60,869 nt of DNA from Anaerolineae bacterium (GCA_022820665.1 JAJEFB010000004.1:1-60869); one strand, 5' to 3'; counted from the stretch's first letter, positions 1 to 9,199 are shown. Program-made: numbers and translations. Notes: generated by a model from the sequence alone, not told the origin.

Positions 1-49
1 AAATGAGGCAATATCACAATTTATGTTCCATTTCGCACACGGAGACGCT

Positions 50-76
50 CCCCTTCCCTCATTTTGGGGGAAGGGG
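50..76. repeat. G/C-tract palindromic repeat (CCCCTTCCC type)
   Basis: A 9-bp inverted repeat, CCCCTTCCC at 50-58 and GGGAAGGGG at 68-76, encloses a 9-nt AT-rich loop and is followed by GGGG tracts up to about 100. The same arms recur at 12615-12641, and a sister form (CCCCTCCC/GGGAGGGG) occurs at 12679-12703 and 4700-4726, so this is a dispersed extragenic repeat family. No gene covers 1-268. Confidence 0.7.
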
Positions 77-130
77 CTGGGGGATGGGGGCTGACAATCA
101 CGCATTTTTCGCTAATACCAATCAAGCCTT

Positions 131-246
131 GTAGGGGCGACCCACCAGGTCGCCCGCCAGAACGCAAAAAAATGTGGGCGACCAACCTGACCGCCCACAT
201 CCGCCAAACGTTCCATCTGTAGGGGCGAGCCGGTGGCTCGCCCGCG
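131..246. repeat. Cluster of three TAGGGGCGA palindromic repeats
   Basis: Three short palindromes lie at 131-157, 172-200 and 219-246. Each is built as (TA)GGGGCGA plus variable bases, a small loop, then the complementary TCGCCC arm. The inner bases differ between copies but co-vary so that the stem is kept (for example GGGGCGAGCC with GGCTCGCCC). The same family forms a four-copy cluster at 18372-18546. The cluster lies downstream of the haloperoxidase-like gene, which ends at 269, and might act as a transcript end or a mobile REP-like unit. Confidence 0.8.
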
Positions 247-268
247 ATTCGCATTCCAATTGCGCCCG

Positions 269-2371
269 TTACCCGCAAGCGCCTTCTACCTGCACAAAGT
301 CGGCGCTGACCCAACCCAGCCTGCCTCGGTATTCCACCTTGAAGGAGCCAGCTGTCCTGGCGACAGCGGTCAGCCGGTCCCCCGCCGGGATGATGATATC
401 GTAGCGTTGGCCGCCGGGCGCGTCGCGGAAGCTGAGATGTTCCCGCGCGATCACCTGGCACTCGGACAGCCGCGAGACTGCGTTGCCGGCCCCGTCGAAG
501 CCCGAAGCCTTGTCCAAAGCGGAAGCCATAAGCATGACGGTGCCCGCTTGGCTGATCCAGCCGCAGACCATGCCAGAGACCTCATAGGTCGTCAGTTCTG
601 TGATTGTCGGGGGAACGCTGGATTCGTCGAAGAATATCAGCGACCCGCCGGCGCGGAAGCAGATCTGTACGCCCAGCGTCAACTCGCCCGATAGCTTGAC
701 CGCGTCCAAATAGCCAGCCAGCAAGCCCAGGCCGCTGGTATCGAGCGGCTGGCACTCGACGCCGCTGTTCACCGCCATGATGTAGATGCTGTCGGATACG
801 GCCCGGCAAGTCTCGGGCGTGGGCCTTGTCGACGGCGGCACGACCACCGGGTCCGGTTCTTGCGCGCGCCCCGCTGTAAACCAGGGATCTGCAGCCAGCG
901 CTTGCGCCGCTGGACGGACTGGCGCGCTGCCGTCCAGCAGCGTACGGAAGTATTCGTAAGCCAGGTCGCCAAAACCGCCGCAGAGAGCCGCGCCGGCTTC
1001 GACCGCCGCCGGGAAATGCACCCCCGCCCAAACGCGAGATTGGCCGCAATCCCGCGCGAAGTCCGTCCAGGTCGCGAAGTTCAGCGCCAGATCATTTGTC
1101 GGGGTGATGCCGGGTTCGATGCGCGAAGAACCGGCTGGATAGGACACCGTCCAGTTCAGTTCGTCGCTGCCGCTAAAGCGCCGGACCGCCTGCGCTTGCG
1201 CATAGCAGCCGCATGTCGAGCCGGAGGGATACTCCGGATGATCGGCTTCCGGCAGGTAGCTGCGCCACTGGCTGGCGGGGATCTCCAGTGTGCCGGCGCC
1301 GGGTCCGCCCCAGGCAGTGACCGGCTCGTCCCCATAAATGTGTCGGATGGCGCTGAAGGGGCGGACGGCGTCGTAGCGGGCTTTCTCTTGCCAGGTGACG
1401 ATGGAGCCATCCATGGCGGCCGCCGTTTTCAAGAAGTAGCCGCGCGCGGTATCGGCCGGCGACCAGTTGCTCTCCTGCGCCAGATGCACGAAGGACAAGC
1501 CCAGTGAGAGTATCTTGTTATCGAAGAGCTCCGCTTTCAGCTTCTGCTCTTCGCTTAGATTCGCCGAGACCTCCAGGACAGCGTCCGCTTGCTCTTTGTA
1601 AGCCTCCCAGTCTTCGGGGTCGCTAGCGATCGGCGGCGCGGCGCGGAACTCGCGTGGGTCGAAAGCCCCCACAGGCTCGGTGTTCGCCAACTGCGGCGTG
1701 ACGAACTGCTGCACGGTGTAAAGTCCCGCGCCCTGCAACCTGACACCCGGCTGCCAGCGCGACGGATCCCGCAAGACATAAGCCGAATTCACCGGCATGT
1801 AACCGGTGTTGTCCTGATAGTTCCCAAGCTGGTTCATGCCATCGCGCAGCCGGCCCGCCAGGGCGCCCCGTCCCGCCAGATTGCCAATGCCGACGGGCGT
1901 CGACACGTCGCTGCTCTCGTCATCGGGGTTTAAGCCGTAATCGCTCAGCATATCTCGCCAGACCGGCGTGCGCTGCGGCAGCAAGCCCAGCAGCGTTTGA
2001 TAAGCCGCATGCAGCATGGCGATGTTGATGTTGCGGTCAGTTACTTCGTTTTCCGGCAGCCGCGGGATGCGCGTGTACATGCCAACCGCGGTCTCGTGAT
2101 AAGGCGCTGCCGCGTCCATCATACCCAGCGAGACGACCATGTTGATGCGATTAATCAGCGTGGCGTCGCCGAGCGATGGCGATACATCCATGACGATGAT
2201 GGGATAGAGCCTGGGCAGGACGATATCGATTAGCGGGTTGACTTGATCCAACTGGGCCGAGGGCAACTCCGAGCTAGACAGGTTTTGCGCCTGCAGCGCG
2301 CCGCCCGTCAGCAATATCGAGATTAACAGCAGACCCGGCCCCATTCGCAAAAAATTCAATAGCTTTTTCAT
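269..2371 (-). CDS. Exported vanadium-haloperoxidase-like (PAP2 fold) protein with C-terminal SH3-like domain
   Basis: The 700-aa product starts at an ATG with GGAGG eight bases upstream. It opens with a Sec signal peptide (KKLLNF, then a hydrophobic stretch ending near LQAQ). The metal/phosphate pocket of vanadium chloroperoxidases is recognisable: K330 and R337 in KARYDAVRP, PSG at 382-384, and R446 with H452 in RVWAGVHFP. The spacings K-to-R of 7 and R-to-H of 6 match the fungal enzyme. The acid-base histidine that should follow PSG is a serine (EYPSGSTCG), so classical halide oxidation is doubtful; a phosphatase-like or altered peroxidase role is possible. About 60 residues at the C-terminus form an SH3b-like module bounded by two cysteines and resembling the tail of the metallopeptidase at 33583-35667. 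The gene lies downstream of a CUT1 importer but 342 bp away, so it probably has its own promoter. Confidence 0.85.
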   Translation of the reverse strand: MKKLLNFLRMGPGLLLISILLTGGALQAQNLSSSELPSAQLDQVNPLIDIVLPRLYPIIVMDVSPSLGDATLINRINMVVSLGMMDAAAPYHETAVGMYTRIPRLPENEVTDRNINIAMLHAAYQTLLGLLPQRTPVWRDMLSDYGLNPDDESSDVSTPVGIGNLAGRGALAGRLRDGMNQLGNYQDNTGYMPVNSAYVLRDPSRWQPGVRLQGAGLYTVQQFVTPQLANTEPVGAFDPREFRAAPPIASDPEDWEAYKEQADAVLEVSANLSEEQKLKAELFDNKILSLGLSFVHLAQESNWSPADTARGYFLKTAAAMDGSIVTWQEKARYDAVRPFSAIRHIYGDEPVTAWGGPGAGTLEIPASQWRSYLPEADHPEYPSGSTCGCYAQAQAVRRFSGSDELNWTVSYPAGSSRIEPGITPTNDLALNFATWTDFARDCGQSRVWAGVHFPAAVEAGAALCGGFGDLAYEYFRTLLDGSAPVRPAAQALAADPWFTAGRAQEPDPVVVPPSTRPTPETCRAVSDSIYIMAVNSGVECQPLDTSGLGLLAGYLDAVKLSGELTLGVQICFRAGGSLIFFDESSVPPTITELTTYEVSGMVCGWISQAGTVMLMASALDKASGFDGAGNAVSRLSECQVIAREHLSFRDAPGGQRYDIIIPAGDRLTAVARTAGSFKVEYRGRLGWVSADFVQVEGACG

Positions 2372-2713
2372 ATTGCTCCCTCCAACTATTACAATCTTGT
2401 ACAGGCTGCTTTGCGCCGGGCGGCTTTCCCGCGCTGGACAGTTTGCGCTCGCGCCGACAGCCGCGCCCTTCGTCAAACGCCTCATCCGCCACTGCTGCGA
2501 AGTAACGCTATGACGACATTAGTGTAGCTGGTATGCGAAGACGCTAAATGACGCCCCGCTTATGCAATGCCTACGATTGGCTGACGCAAGCCTTCTGCCG
2601 CGCGCCACCGCCCGAGGGGCGGGTCCAGACAGTGACGGTTGTGAAAAACCGGACAATTAACGGGGAAAGCGAAGCGTCTCGCTTTGCAGCGCGCCGGGTC
2701 AAGCGGCGGACGA
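2372..2713. other. Intergenic region without a gene
   Basis: This 342-bp gap separates the permease stop from the haloperoxidase-like gene. It should contain that gene's promoter, though I cannot pick a convincing -35/-10 pair. A small hairpin (AAAGCGA at 2666-2672 with TCGCTTT at 2679-2685) lies just past the permease stop and may help to end that transcript. The short reading frames here have no recognisable features. Confidence 0.5.
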
Positions 2714-3673
2714 TCAGTTGCCGTGGTAGTAGACGCGTTTGGCGGAAGTGCGGAAGATCAGGAAGGTCAGAATCAGAATGACCAGAAACAGGATCCAAGC
2801 CATCGCCGAAGCATAACCCATCTTGAAGTAGGCGAATGCGTTATTGAACAGGTAGAGCGAATAGAAGAGCGTCGAATCGCCCGGTCCGCCCGAGGTGATG
2901 ACGTAGGCTTCAGTGAAATACTGGAAGGCGCCGATCAAGCCGACAATGGTGTTAAAGAGGATGATCGGGCTAATCATGGGCACGGTAACATGGCGGAACT
3001 TGCGCCACAGGCTCGCGCCATCCAGCGACGCCACATCGTAGAGTTCCTGCGGCACATCTTGCAGCGCCGCCAGATAGATCAGCATCATCCAGCCGGTGCC
3101 CCACATGCTCATCATGATCAGCGCTGGTTTCGCCCAGGCCGGGTCGGCGAACCAACTGATGATAGGCAAGCCAAGCTCGGCCATGATTGCGCTCACGATG
3201 CCGTACTGTGGATGCAGCAGCCAGGTCCAGACGATGCTGGTGGCGACTAGCGGCAAGATGCTCGGCAGGTAAAATATCGTGCGGAACAGCGCCAAGCCCC
3301 GCACCTTCTGGTTGAGCAGGATGGCTAGCGCCAGCGCCAGCGAGTTGCCTAGCGGCACGGCGAAGACGACAAAATACAGGGTGTTCTTCAACGCGGTGAT
3401 GAAAAGGGGATCGAAGAAGAGCAGTTTCTCGTAGTTAAACAAGCCGATGAATCGGGGCGAAGAAATCGGCGAATAGCGGGTCAAGCTGTAATAGAAAGAG
3501 GCGCCGATGGGATAAACGCTGAAAGCCAGGAAGCCGATAATCCAGGGAGAGATGAAGAGCAGGCCGATGGCGATCTTGCGCAGTTCGCGGCGATTCCGCG
3601 GCGAGAACAATTGCCGTTCCGGTTTCCGGCTGACGGCATCAACCGGCGCGCTAAGTGGATTGCCCCAGCTCAC
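2714..3673 (-). CDS. CUT1 sugar ABC transporter permease (MalF/UgpA type)
   Basis: A 319-aa inner-membrane permease with six predicted membrane segments. The first starts near residue 35 after a basic cytoplasmic N-terminus. The EAA loop that contacts the ATPase is at about 210-236 (PQELYDVASLDGASLWRKF, ending VTVPMISP). The length and the long P1-P2 periplasmic loop fit the MalF/UgpA partner rather than MalG. It follows the MalG-type permease by 3 bp, so the gene order is binding protein, MalG type, MalF type, the reverse of the usual permease order. No ATPase gene accompanies the operon. The substrate cannot be read from the sequence; a mono- or oligosaccharide is expected for the family. 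Confidence 0.9.
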   Translation of the reverse strand: MSWGNPLSAPVDAVSRKPERQLFSPRNRRELRKIAIGLLFISPWIIGFLAFSVYPIGASFYYSLTRYSPISSPRFIGLFNYEKLLFFDPLFITALKNTLYFVVFAVPLGNSLALALAILLNQKVRGLALFRTIFYLPSILPLVATSIVWTWLLHPQYGIVSAIMAELGLPIISWFADPAWAKPALIMMSMWGTGWMMLIYLAALQDVPQELYDVASLDGASLWRKFRHVTVPMISPIILFNTIVGLIGAFQYFTEAYVITSGGPGDSTLFYSLYLFNNAFAYFKMGYASAMAWILFLVILILTFLIFRTSAKRVYYHGN

Positions 3674-3676
3674 TGC

Positions 3677-4525
3677 CTAACCTTTCAACCCGGTGAGCGA
3701 GATGCCCTGGATGAAGACGCCTTGCATGAAAAAGAAGATGATGATGATGGGCACGACAGCCATGGTCGACGCCGCCATCAAAATGCTGAAATCTGTGATG
3801 CCCTGCGAGTTATGGTAGAGCGCCAAGCCCAATGACATCGGATAGAGCGAGCGCTCGTTGAGATAGATCAGCGGACCGATGAAGTCGTTCCAGGACCAGA
3901 TGAATTGGAAGAGCGCGACGGTCGCCAGCGCCGGTTTGCAGAGCGGCAGGATGATGCGCGTCAGCAAGACCCACTCGCTGCCGCCATCAATGCGGGTCGC
4001 TTCGGAAAGCTCCTTGGGAATGCCCAGCATGAATTGCCGCAGCATGAAGATGAAGAAGGGGTGACCGAAGTAAGCGGGCACGATCAGCGGCAGCCAGGTG
4101 TTGACCCAGCCAATCTTGCTGAAACTGACAAAGAGCGGAATCATCACCACGTGATAGGGCAGCATTAGCGTGGAGAGGACGAGTACGAAGATAAGATCGC
4201 GGCCCTTCCATTCCACGCGGGAGAAGCCATAGGCGATCAAGCTGTTGGAGATGAGGGCGCCCAGGACCGCCGCTATAGCGATTTGCAGCGAGTTGCCAAG
4301 ATATTGCAGGAAGGGCTGCTCCTCCAGAGCGTTGGGATAATTGTCGAATTCGAGCGGGTTGGGAATCCAAATCGGCGGGTCGAGCAGGAGTTGGTCGATG
4401 GGTTTCAGCGAGGTGGAGATCATCCAGAACAAAGGCAGAATGAAGGACGCCGATAAAGCGACCAGCAGCACGAATGACACAGTGGAATTTATTTGAGTTC
4501 GTTTGATGCTGGATTTCGCGATCAT
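3677..4525 (-). CDS. CUT1 sugar ABC transporter permease (MalG/UgpE type)
   Basis: A 282-aa six-span permease. The MalG hallmarks are a membrane segment right at the N-terminus (about 16-36, ending FWMISTSLKP), the PNPLEFDNYPNA periplasmic stretch, and the EAA loop at about 174-197 (ELSEATRIDGGSEW, ending ILPLCKP). It lies between the binding-protein gene (4738-6111) and the MalF-type permease, with which it is almost contiguous. The 212-bp gap upstream is filled with palindromic repeats, which probably lower its expression relative to the binding protein. Confidence 0.9.
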   Translation of the reverse strand: MIAKSSIKRTQINSTVSFVLLVALSASFILPLFWMISTSLKPIDQLLLDPPIWIPNPLEFDNYPNALEEQPFLQYLGNSLQIAIAAVLGALISNSLIAYGFSRVEWKGRDLIFVLVLSTLMLPYHVVMIPLFVSFSKIGWVNTWLPLIVPAYFGHPFFIFMLRQFMLGIPKELSEATRIDGGSEWVLLTRIILPLCKPALATVALFQFIWSWNDFIGPLIYLNERSLYPMSLGLALYHNSQGITDFSILMAASTMAVVPIIIIFFFMQGVFIQGISLTGLKG

Positions 4526-4580
4526 TTATCCACAGGTGCAATCCGGGGCGGAGCCAACTGCGCGGCGGGTTACCCCCTCT

Positions 4581-4727
4581 AAGTCTCCCCCCTATAGCTA
4601 TGGGGGGAGACTTCGTCCACAGTAGCCGAATCAATGTTAAAAAGCTGCTGCATCGTCACGCCTGCATTCATGCCAACATATCGCGCTCAGTGTCTAGCCC
4701 CCCTCCCGATAAGCTACGGGGAGGGGG
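4581..4727. repeat. Two palindromic hairpins between binding-protein and permease genes
   Basis: The first hairpin is a perfect 12-bp inverted repeat, AAGTCTCCCCCC at 4581-4592 and GGGGGGAGACTT at 4602-4613. The second, CCCCTCCC at 4700-4707 with GGGAGGGG at 4719-4726, belongs to the G/C-tract family also seen at 12679-12703. Both lie in the gap between the binding protein and the first permease. They would form strong stems in the operon mRNA and could protect the upstream message or attenuate read-through. Confidence 0.75.
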
Positions 4728-4737
4728 TTGGGCTTGG

Positions 4738-6111
4738 CTAAAACTGACGATATTCGTTCTCGACGGCGGTTTGTACGGCATCGAGCGCATCCTGCGCCGA
4801 TTTCTCCAAGCGCAGCGCTTGGTCAATCTCCGCCTGGAGCCGGTCCATGTAGAAGTTGGCGACCGGTATCATCGGCGTGGTCAAACCGCGCGGGCTGCCC
4901 ATGCTTTCGAAGAAGGTGCGATAGTCGGGATAGTCGTCGAAGAGGGCGGCGATGCGCGGCACTTCCAGAGCGGCAGTGGAGCCGGTGGTTGTGCTCGGCG
5001 TATCTTTCCAGGCGGCCACCGTCGCCATCACATTCGGGTCGGTGATGCCGGACCAGAATTTGGCGAACTCGTAACCGGCGGCTGGGTTGGGCGCGCCGGA
5101 GGGGATGATCTGGTAGTTGCCCCAGATCCAGGTGCCCCAGCCGGTGCTGTCTTCCTCGCCGGCGACGGGCGGCAAATGCGTCACGCCCCAGCGGAAACCC
5201 TCGGCGGCAAAACGCTGGAAATCGCCCAATTTCCAGGGACCGATGAGCTGCATGGAAAGACGCTCGGAGACGAAGGGGTCTTGCGTGCCGCCGCGCTCGC
5301 CGGATAGCCCGGATTGGAAGCGCTGCAGGCGTTCGACGCCGTAACGCTCGCTGTAAGTCATCATCCACTCGAGCCCGCGGACGTTGCCCGGATGGTTCGC
5401 CGTGATGGTATCGCTTTCGGCATCGTAGAGTTGGCCCCCGAAGTTGGCCATCCAGGATCTGGGGATGCCGTGACCCTGGCCCAGGTGCAGCAAGCCCATG
5501 CGGTCATAGTTGCCATCGGCGTCTTCGACCGTCAGCAGGGCGGCCATCTCGTCAAGCTCGTCGATATTCCTGGGACCGACTTCGGGGTCCAGGCCGACTT
5601 CTTCAAAGTGGGATTTGTTCCAGGCCAAGTCATAGACGCCGAAGCCGCTGGGCGTGGCGTAGAGCACGCCATTGACGACGCCGCCATTATACGCGGCTGG
5701 CGTGAGGAAGTCCTGGAAAGCCGCCACATCTTCCGCCGGTCCGAGATCGGCATAGGGCGTGATGCCGCCAAGGGCAGCCAGCCCAGGCAGCTCGTTGGAG
5801 CCGAAGAAAGTCGCGACATCCGGCGGGCTGCCGGACGCAATCGCGGCGGTCAAGCGCACCAGGAAATCGGCATAGGGAACGACCAGCGGCTCGACGCGAA
5901 TCGCGTCCTGATGTTCATGGAATTGATCAACGATGTCCTGGACGTAGTTTTCCCACTGTTCGGTCCAGCCATGCCAATAGGTGATGGTGACGGGGTCTTG
6001 CGCCATTACGCTGGAGACGGGCAGCGCTCCCAGCGCTACTGCGCCGGTGCCGCTCGCCATCGCCTTCAGCATATCCCGCCGCGAGAGTCCGTTTTTCTTG
6101 GCTTGAGTCAT
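4738..6111 (-). CDS. Sugar ABC transporter substrate-binding protein, Tat-type signal
   Basis: A 457-aa extracellular solute-binding protein (family 1, MalE-like). The N-terminus carries a twin-arginine motif (SRRDMLK, Arg11-Arg12), a mild hydrophobic stretch and a VMAQ-like cleavage region, so export of a folded protein by Tat is likely. The other four CUT1 binding proteins here have ordinary Sec signals. Mature-protein features include the ITYWHGWTEQ opening strand and SGSPPDVATFF, a common SBP-1 signature. The start is fixed by AAAGGAG seven bases before the ATG. It is the first transporter gene of its operon and lies 141 bp downstream of a PhyH-type dioxygenase on the same strand, which may act on the same ligand. 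Confidence 0.9.
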   Translation of the reverse strand: MTQAKKNGLSRRDMLKAMASGTGAVALGALPVSSVMAQDPVTITYWHGWTEQWENYVQDIVDQFHEHQDAIRVEPLVVPYADFLVRLTAAIASGSPPDVATFFGSNELPGLAALGGITPYADLGPAEDVAAFQDFLTPAAYNGGVVNGVLYATPSGFGVYDLAWNKSHFEEVGLDPEVGPRNIDELDEMAALLTVEDADGNYDRMGLLHLGQGHGIPRSWMANFGGQLYDAESDTITANHPGNVRGLEWMMTYSERYGVERLQRFQSGLSGERGGTQDPFVSERLSMQLIGPWKLGDFQRFAAEGFRWGVTHLPPVAGEEDSTGWGTWIWGNYQIIPSGAPNPAAGYEFAKFWSGITDPNVMATVAAWKDTPSTTTGSTAALEVPRIAALFDDYPDYRTFFESMGSPRGLTTPMIPVANFYMDRLQAEIDQALRLEKSAQDALDAVQTAVENEYRQF

Positions 6112-6252
6112 GAGATTGCTCCTTTTTCAAAATCCCTAAACTTTTGCATCAAGCGTAATGCCGTCTTCGTCGTTATTTCTTATCGGCGCCTCCTATTCGA
6201 CAGGGAGCCCGTCAAGCGCAGACCATGCCCGCGCCTTTTCGCGCTCCTGAAT

Positions 6253-7164
6253 CTACTGAAAATCATCAAAAGACCAGTGGTTGCTCCAGCGGACGTCGAT
6301 CTCTTCTTTCACGCGTTGGTAACGAATATCGGTTGAGAGCCGAATTCGGCTCTCGGGCGAAGCATTCGCGGTGGCGGCGTGGGTGGTGTAGGCGCCATGC
6401 ACGACCATGTCGCCTGCTTCATAATCAGCCATCAGCCAGCGGGTATCGAGGCGATCAGCCAGCGACGGCAAGTCCTTGGTCAGCCAGCCGTGCAGCCCCA
6501 TATTCTTGTTGTAGGCGCTGACGCGCTCTTCCGGCGGCATATCGGCATTAAGTTTGCTGAACTCGGCTTCTTTGCGGCGGCCGAAGTGGTGCGAGTTTTC
6601 CAGGTAGATCAGCCCGCCCATATCGGGACTAATATCGCCGATGGGGATCCAACTGGTGCAGACGGCATCGGTGCCGGCGCGCAGGTAAACCAGATCGTAA
6701 TGCGCGCCGGTCGTGCTGACATCGCCGGGTGGGATGTGGCGGATGAGCTTGCGCTTGTGCAGGTAGACCGCGCCCTCGAAGAAGGCTTCGTAGAATTGGT
6801 AGATGGGCTTCGCCAGGCAGAAGGCTTCGTATGCCGCCCAGCGATGAGCTTCCATTTGCATCTTGCGGATCAGATTCTTGTTTTCATTCGCGCCGTCGTA
6901 GATGCCTTCAGCGGGATCAATGTCGCAGCGGACCAGGCCCGTGTCGGCGAAGGCGGCGAAGTAGCGGCGGCGGAAGTCCAGGACATCGTCGCGGTCGAGG
7001 ATGCCTTTGAGCCACAGATAGCCTTGTTCATGAAACTGCTCTTGCAGCGCTTTGATCGGCCTGCCGGAGTCGGTAGCTGTCAGCCGGCCGAGACGGTTTG
7101 GCGCTGACGAGAGGGTGTAGCCGTTGCTTGTCAGCGCTTGCTGCAATACAACTCTTTCTCGCAT
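6253..7164 (-). CDS. Phytanoyl-CoA dioxygenase (PhyH) family non-haem iron oxygenase
   Basis: A 303-aa cytoplasmic protein of the Fe(II)/2-oxoglutarate dioxygenase superfamily. The facial triad is visible: H155 and D157 in GAHYD and H262 in TTHAA. R273, in NASPESRIR, is placed to bind 2-oxoglutarate. Substrates of bacterial PhyH proteins vary widely and cannot be assigned here. The chosen ATG has GGAGG eight bases upstream; earlier in-frame ATGs have worse spacing. A good sigma-70-like promoter lies 30-60 bp upstream. The gene probably leads the operon that continues into the binding protein and permeases. Confidence 0.85.
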   Translation of the reverse strand: MRERVVLQQALTSNGYTLSSAPNRLGRLTATDSGRPIKALQEQFHEQGYLWLKGILDRDDVLDFRRRYFAAFADTGLVRCDIDPAEGIYDGANENKNLIRKMQMEAHRWAAYEAFCLAKPIYQFYEAFFEGAVYLHKRKLIRHIPPGDVSTTGAHYDLVYLRAGTDAVCTSWIPIGDISPDMGGLIYLENSHHFGRRKEAEFSKLNADMPPEERVSAYNKNMGLHGWLTKDLPSLADRLDTRWLMADYEAGDMVVHGAYTTHAATANASPESRIRLSTDIRYQRVKEEIDVRWSNHWSFDDFQ

Positions 7165-7195
7165 TGACATTACCTCCAAGCCCGACATTCCGCGT

Positions 7196-7223
7196 AGTAT
7201 AGCATATGAGCGACTGTGGTCAA
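7196..7223 (-). promoter_or_regulatory. Candidate sigma-70 promoter for the PhyH gene
   Basis: On the minus strand TTGACC (7223-7218) and TATACT (7201-7196) are separated by 16 bp. The expected start point is about 25 bases before the PhyH ATG, leaving room for the observed GGAGG. This is one of the best promoter matches in the window. Confidence 0.65.
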
Positions 7224-7636
7224 AATCTGCGCCGCCAGGCGCGGACAACGCCAATTGCTGGCTTTGGAGAACCGACCTTCACTGTGTTAGTTTCTTGTCG
7301 CAGCGAGATAAAATGCGATGCCCCAATATCATCCGGTTTCTACTCGTCGGGCGATCCATCGGGTCGCATAGACATCATCATTTGATCGTCCCTGCCGGCT
7401 GTCAGGTAGTGCGGTACTGTATCGAAATCGGTTGAAATTCAAATAATTCATTTCACTACAAATGGCAAAGAACACGCAAAGCAACAATACCGTAGAGTAT
7501 TCTCGGTGCTCTCGGTGGTTAAGGTTTTGTTTCAACCGAAAAGGATACTGTACCGGTGCTTGCGGTTTTTTTATTTCAAGCGAATTCGATACACTACCGT
7601 CAGTATCCACCGATTCTGATTTGGATGCTGGCTGGC
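7224..7636. other. Intergenic region with a degenerate repeat-like stretch
   Basis: About 410 bp without a supported gene between the divergent PhyH and amidase genes. Around 7460-7530 the text (AACACGCAAAGC ... CTCGGTGCTCTCGGTGGTT) resembles the degenerate CACAGAG...TGTGTCTTGGTGGTT element at 36950-37012. The amidase promoter should lie here but is not obvious. Confidence 0.45.
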
Positions 7637-9061
7637 ATGGCTGATTCACGCGCCCTTATCCATTTGTCCATAAGCGAAGCGGCCGCCGCCCTGCGGCAGG
7701 GCGAAACGACATCGCTCGCCCTTACCCAAGCCACGCTCGCGCGCATCAAAGAGACCGAGCCGGCGCTGCAGGCTTACGCTACCGTGCTGCCGGACCTGGC
7801 GCTGGCGGCCGCCGAAAGCGCCGACCGGGAAATCGCTGCCGGTCGCGATCGCGGTCCCTTGCACGGCATCCCCATCGGCGTCAAAGACAATTGCTATACT
7901 AAAGGCATCCTGACCGAGGTTGGCTCGAAAGCCTTGGCGGGCTTTGTGCCGGCCTTCGATTCCACCGTCGTGGCTAAGCTCTACGCGGCTGGCGCCGTCT
8001 TGATCGGCAAAACGCGCTGCCACGAATTCTCCTGCGGCGGCAGCGAACCGCCGACGCGCACTCCCTGGGATCTCAAGCGCTTCCCCGGCGGCAGCAGCAT
8101 CGGCTCCGGGGTGGCGCTGACGGCGCGCTCGGCTTTCGGTACTATCGGCACCGACACCGGCGGATCAATCCGCATTCCGGCCTCGATCAACAATCTTGTC
8201 GGCATGAAAGCGACTTACGGGCGCATCAGCGCTTATGGCGTGGTGCCGCTGGCTTGGTCGCTCGATCACGTAGGACCGCTGACGCGCACGGTGCGCGATA
8301 ATGCGCTGATGCTGAGCGCGATTGCCGGGCACGATCCCAAAGACGCCAATTCCGCCCGCGTCGACGCGCCGGACTTCTCGGCGGGCATAGAGGACGGTGT
8401 TCGGGCTACGCGCATCGGCATCGAGCGCGACTACTTCTTGTATCCCGATGTGACCGACGAGGTGCGCGCCGTCACCGTAAGCGTCATCGACGAACTGGCG
8501 GCTTTGGGCGCGGAAATTATCGAGGTCAGCTTGCCCGAACTGGCTTTCACGCGCGAGACCTTGATTACCATCCGCATGGCTGAGTCAGCCAGCTATCATC
8601 GGCGTCGGATACGGGAAAAGGGCCATCTCTATAGTCCCGGCACGCGCGCCACTTTGCAGATGGGCGAATTTCTGTCGGCGACACAATATCTCGCCGCATT
8701 GCGCGCCCGCGAGCGTTTTACTTCGGCCATGAAGGCGCTGTTCCAGCGCGAAAATCTGGCGGCTTTGATCTCACCGACGATTCCCGTTCCAGCCCCGATG
8801 CTGACGGATGTACGAAAGCCTCGCCAAGACCTGGACAACGGCGAGACGCCAACCGATGGATTCATTCATCATGTCTATCCCGCCAACCTGAGCGGTCAAC
8901 CGGCGCTCAGCGCGCCTGGCGGGTTCACGTCCGCTGGTCTGCCGATCGGTTATCAATTGACAGGACGGCCCTTTGACGAGGCGACGCTATACCGCATCGC
9001 CTACGCTTACGAGCAGACGCAGGGCTGGCACGAGCGTCAGCCGCCTTATGTCCAGGACTGA
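7637..9061 (+). CDS. Amidase (amidase-signature family, GatA-like)
   Basis: A 474-aa amidase-signature hydrolase. The Ser-cisSer-Lys triad can be placed: K83 in GIPIGVKDN, the cis-serine around 153-154 in PGGSSIGSG, and nucleophile S177 in TDTGGSIRIPA. The spacing is almost that of GatA. No gatB or gatC lies nearby, so this is more likely a stand-alone amidase for small amides, nitrile-derived amides or carbamates than the tRNA amidotransferase. The ATG at 7637 was chosen because the family begins near the ISEAAAAL helix; an ATG at 7625 is also in frame, and neither has a clear Shine-Dalgarno sequence. No signal peptide. The gene stands alone on the plus strand. Confidence 0.85.
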   Translation: MADSRALIHLSISEAAAALRQGETTSLALTQATLARIKETEPALQAYATVLPDLALAAAESADREIAAGRDRGPLHGIPIGVKDNCYTKGILTEVGSKALAGFVPAFDSTVVAKLYAAGAVLIGKTRCHEFSCGGSEPPTRTPWDLKRFPGGSSIGSGVALTARSAFGTIGTDTGGSIRIPASINNLVGMKATYGRISAYGVVPLAWSLDHVGPLTRTVRDNALMLSAIAGHDPKDANSARVDAPDFSAGIEDGVRATRIGIERDYFLYPDVTDEVRAVTVSVIDELAALGAEIIEVSLPELAFTRETLITIRMAESASYHRRRIREKGHLYSPGTRATLQMGEFLSATQYLAALRARERFTSAMKALFQRENLAALISPTIPVPAPMLTDVRKPRQDLDNGETPTDGFIHHVYPANLSGQPALSAPGGFTSAGLPIGYQLTGRPFDEATLYRIAYAYEQTQGWHERQPPYVQD

Positions 9062-9199
9062 GGCGGGCCGCAATTAACGAGCGCAGATGCCTGAAACTGC
9101 GCCTTAGAAATGAAAGTCTTCAGCAATTGAAATCGTACGAAAACGGGTTTCTCTATGTTATAGTTGTTGTGGTAGAGAAAGATTGAAGGCGATGCCCCA

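Noticed and set aside
7329..7649. Short reading frames in the gap before the amidase
   Set aside because: They cover a repeat-like stretch, lack ribosome sites and have no recognisable features.
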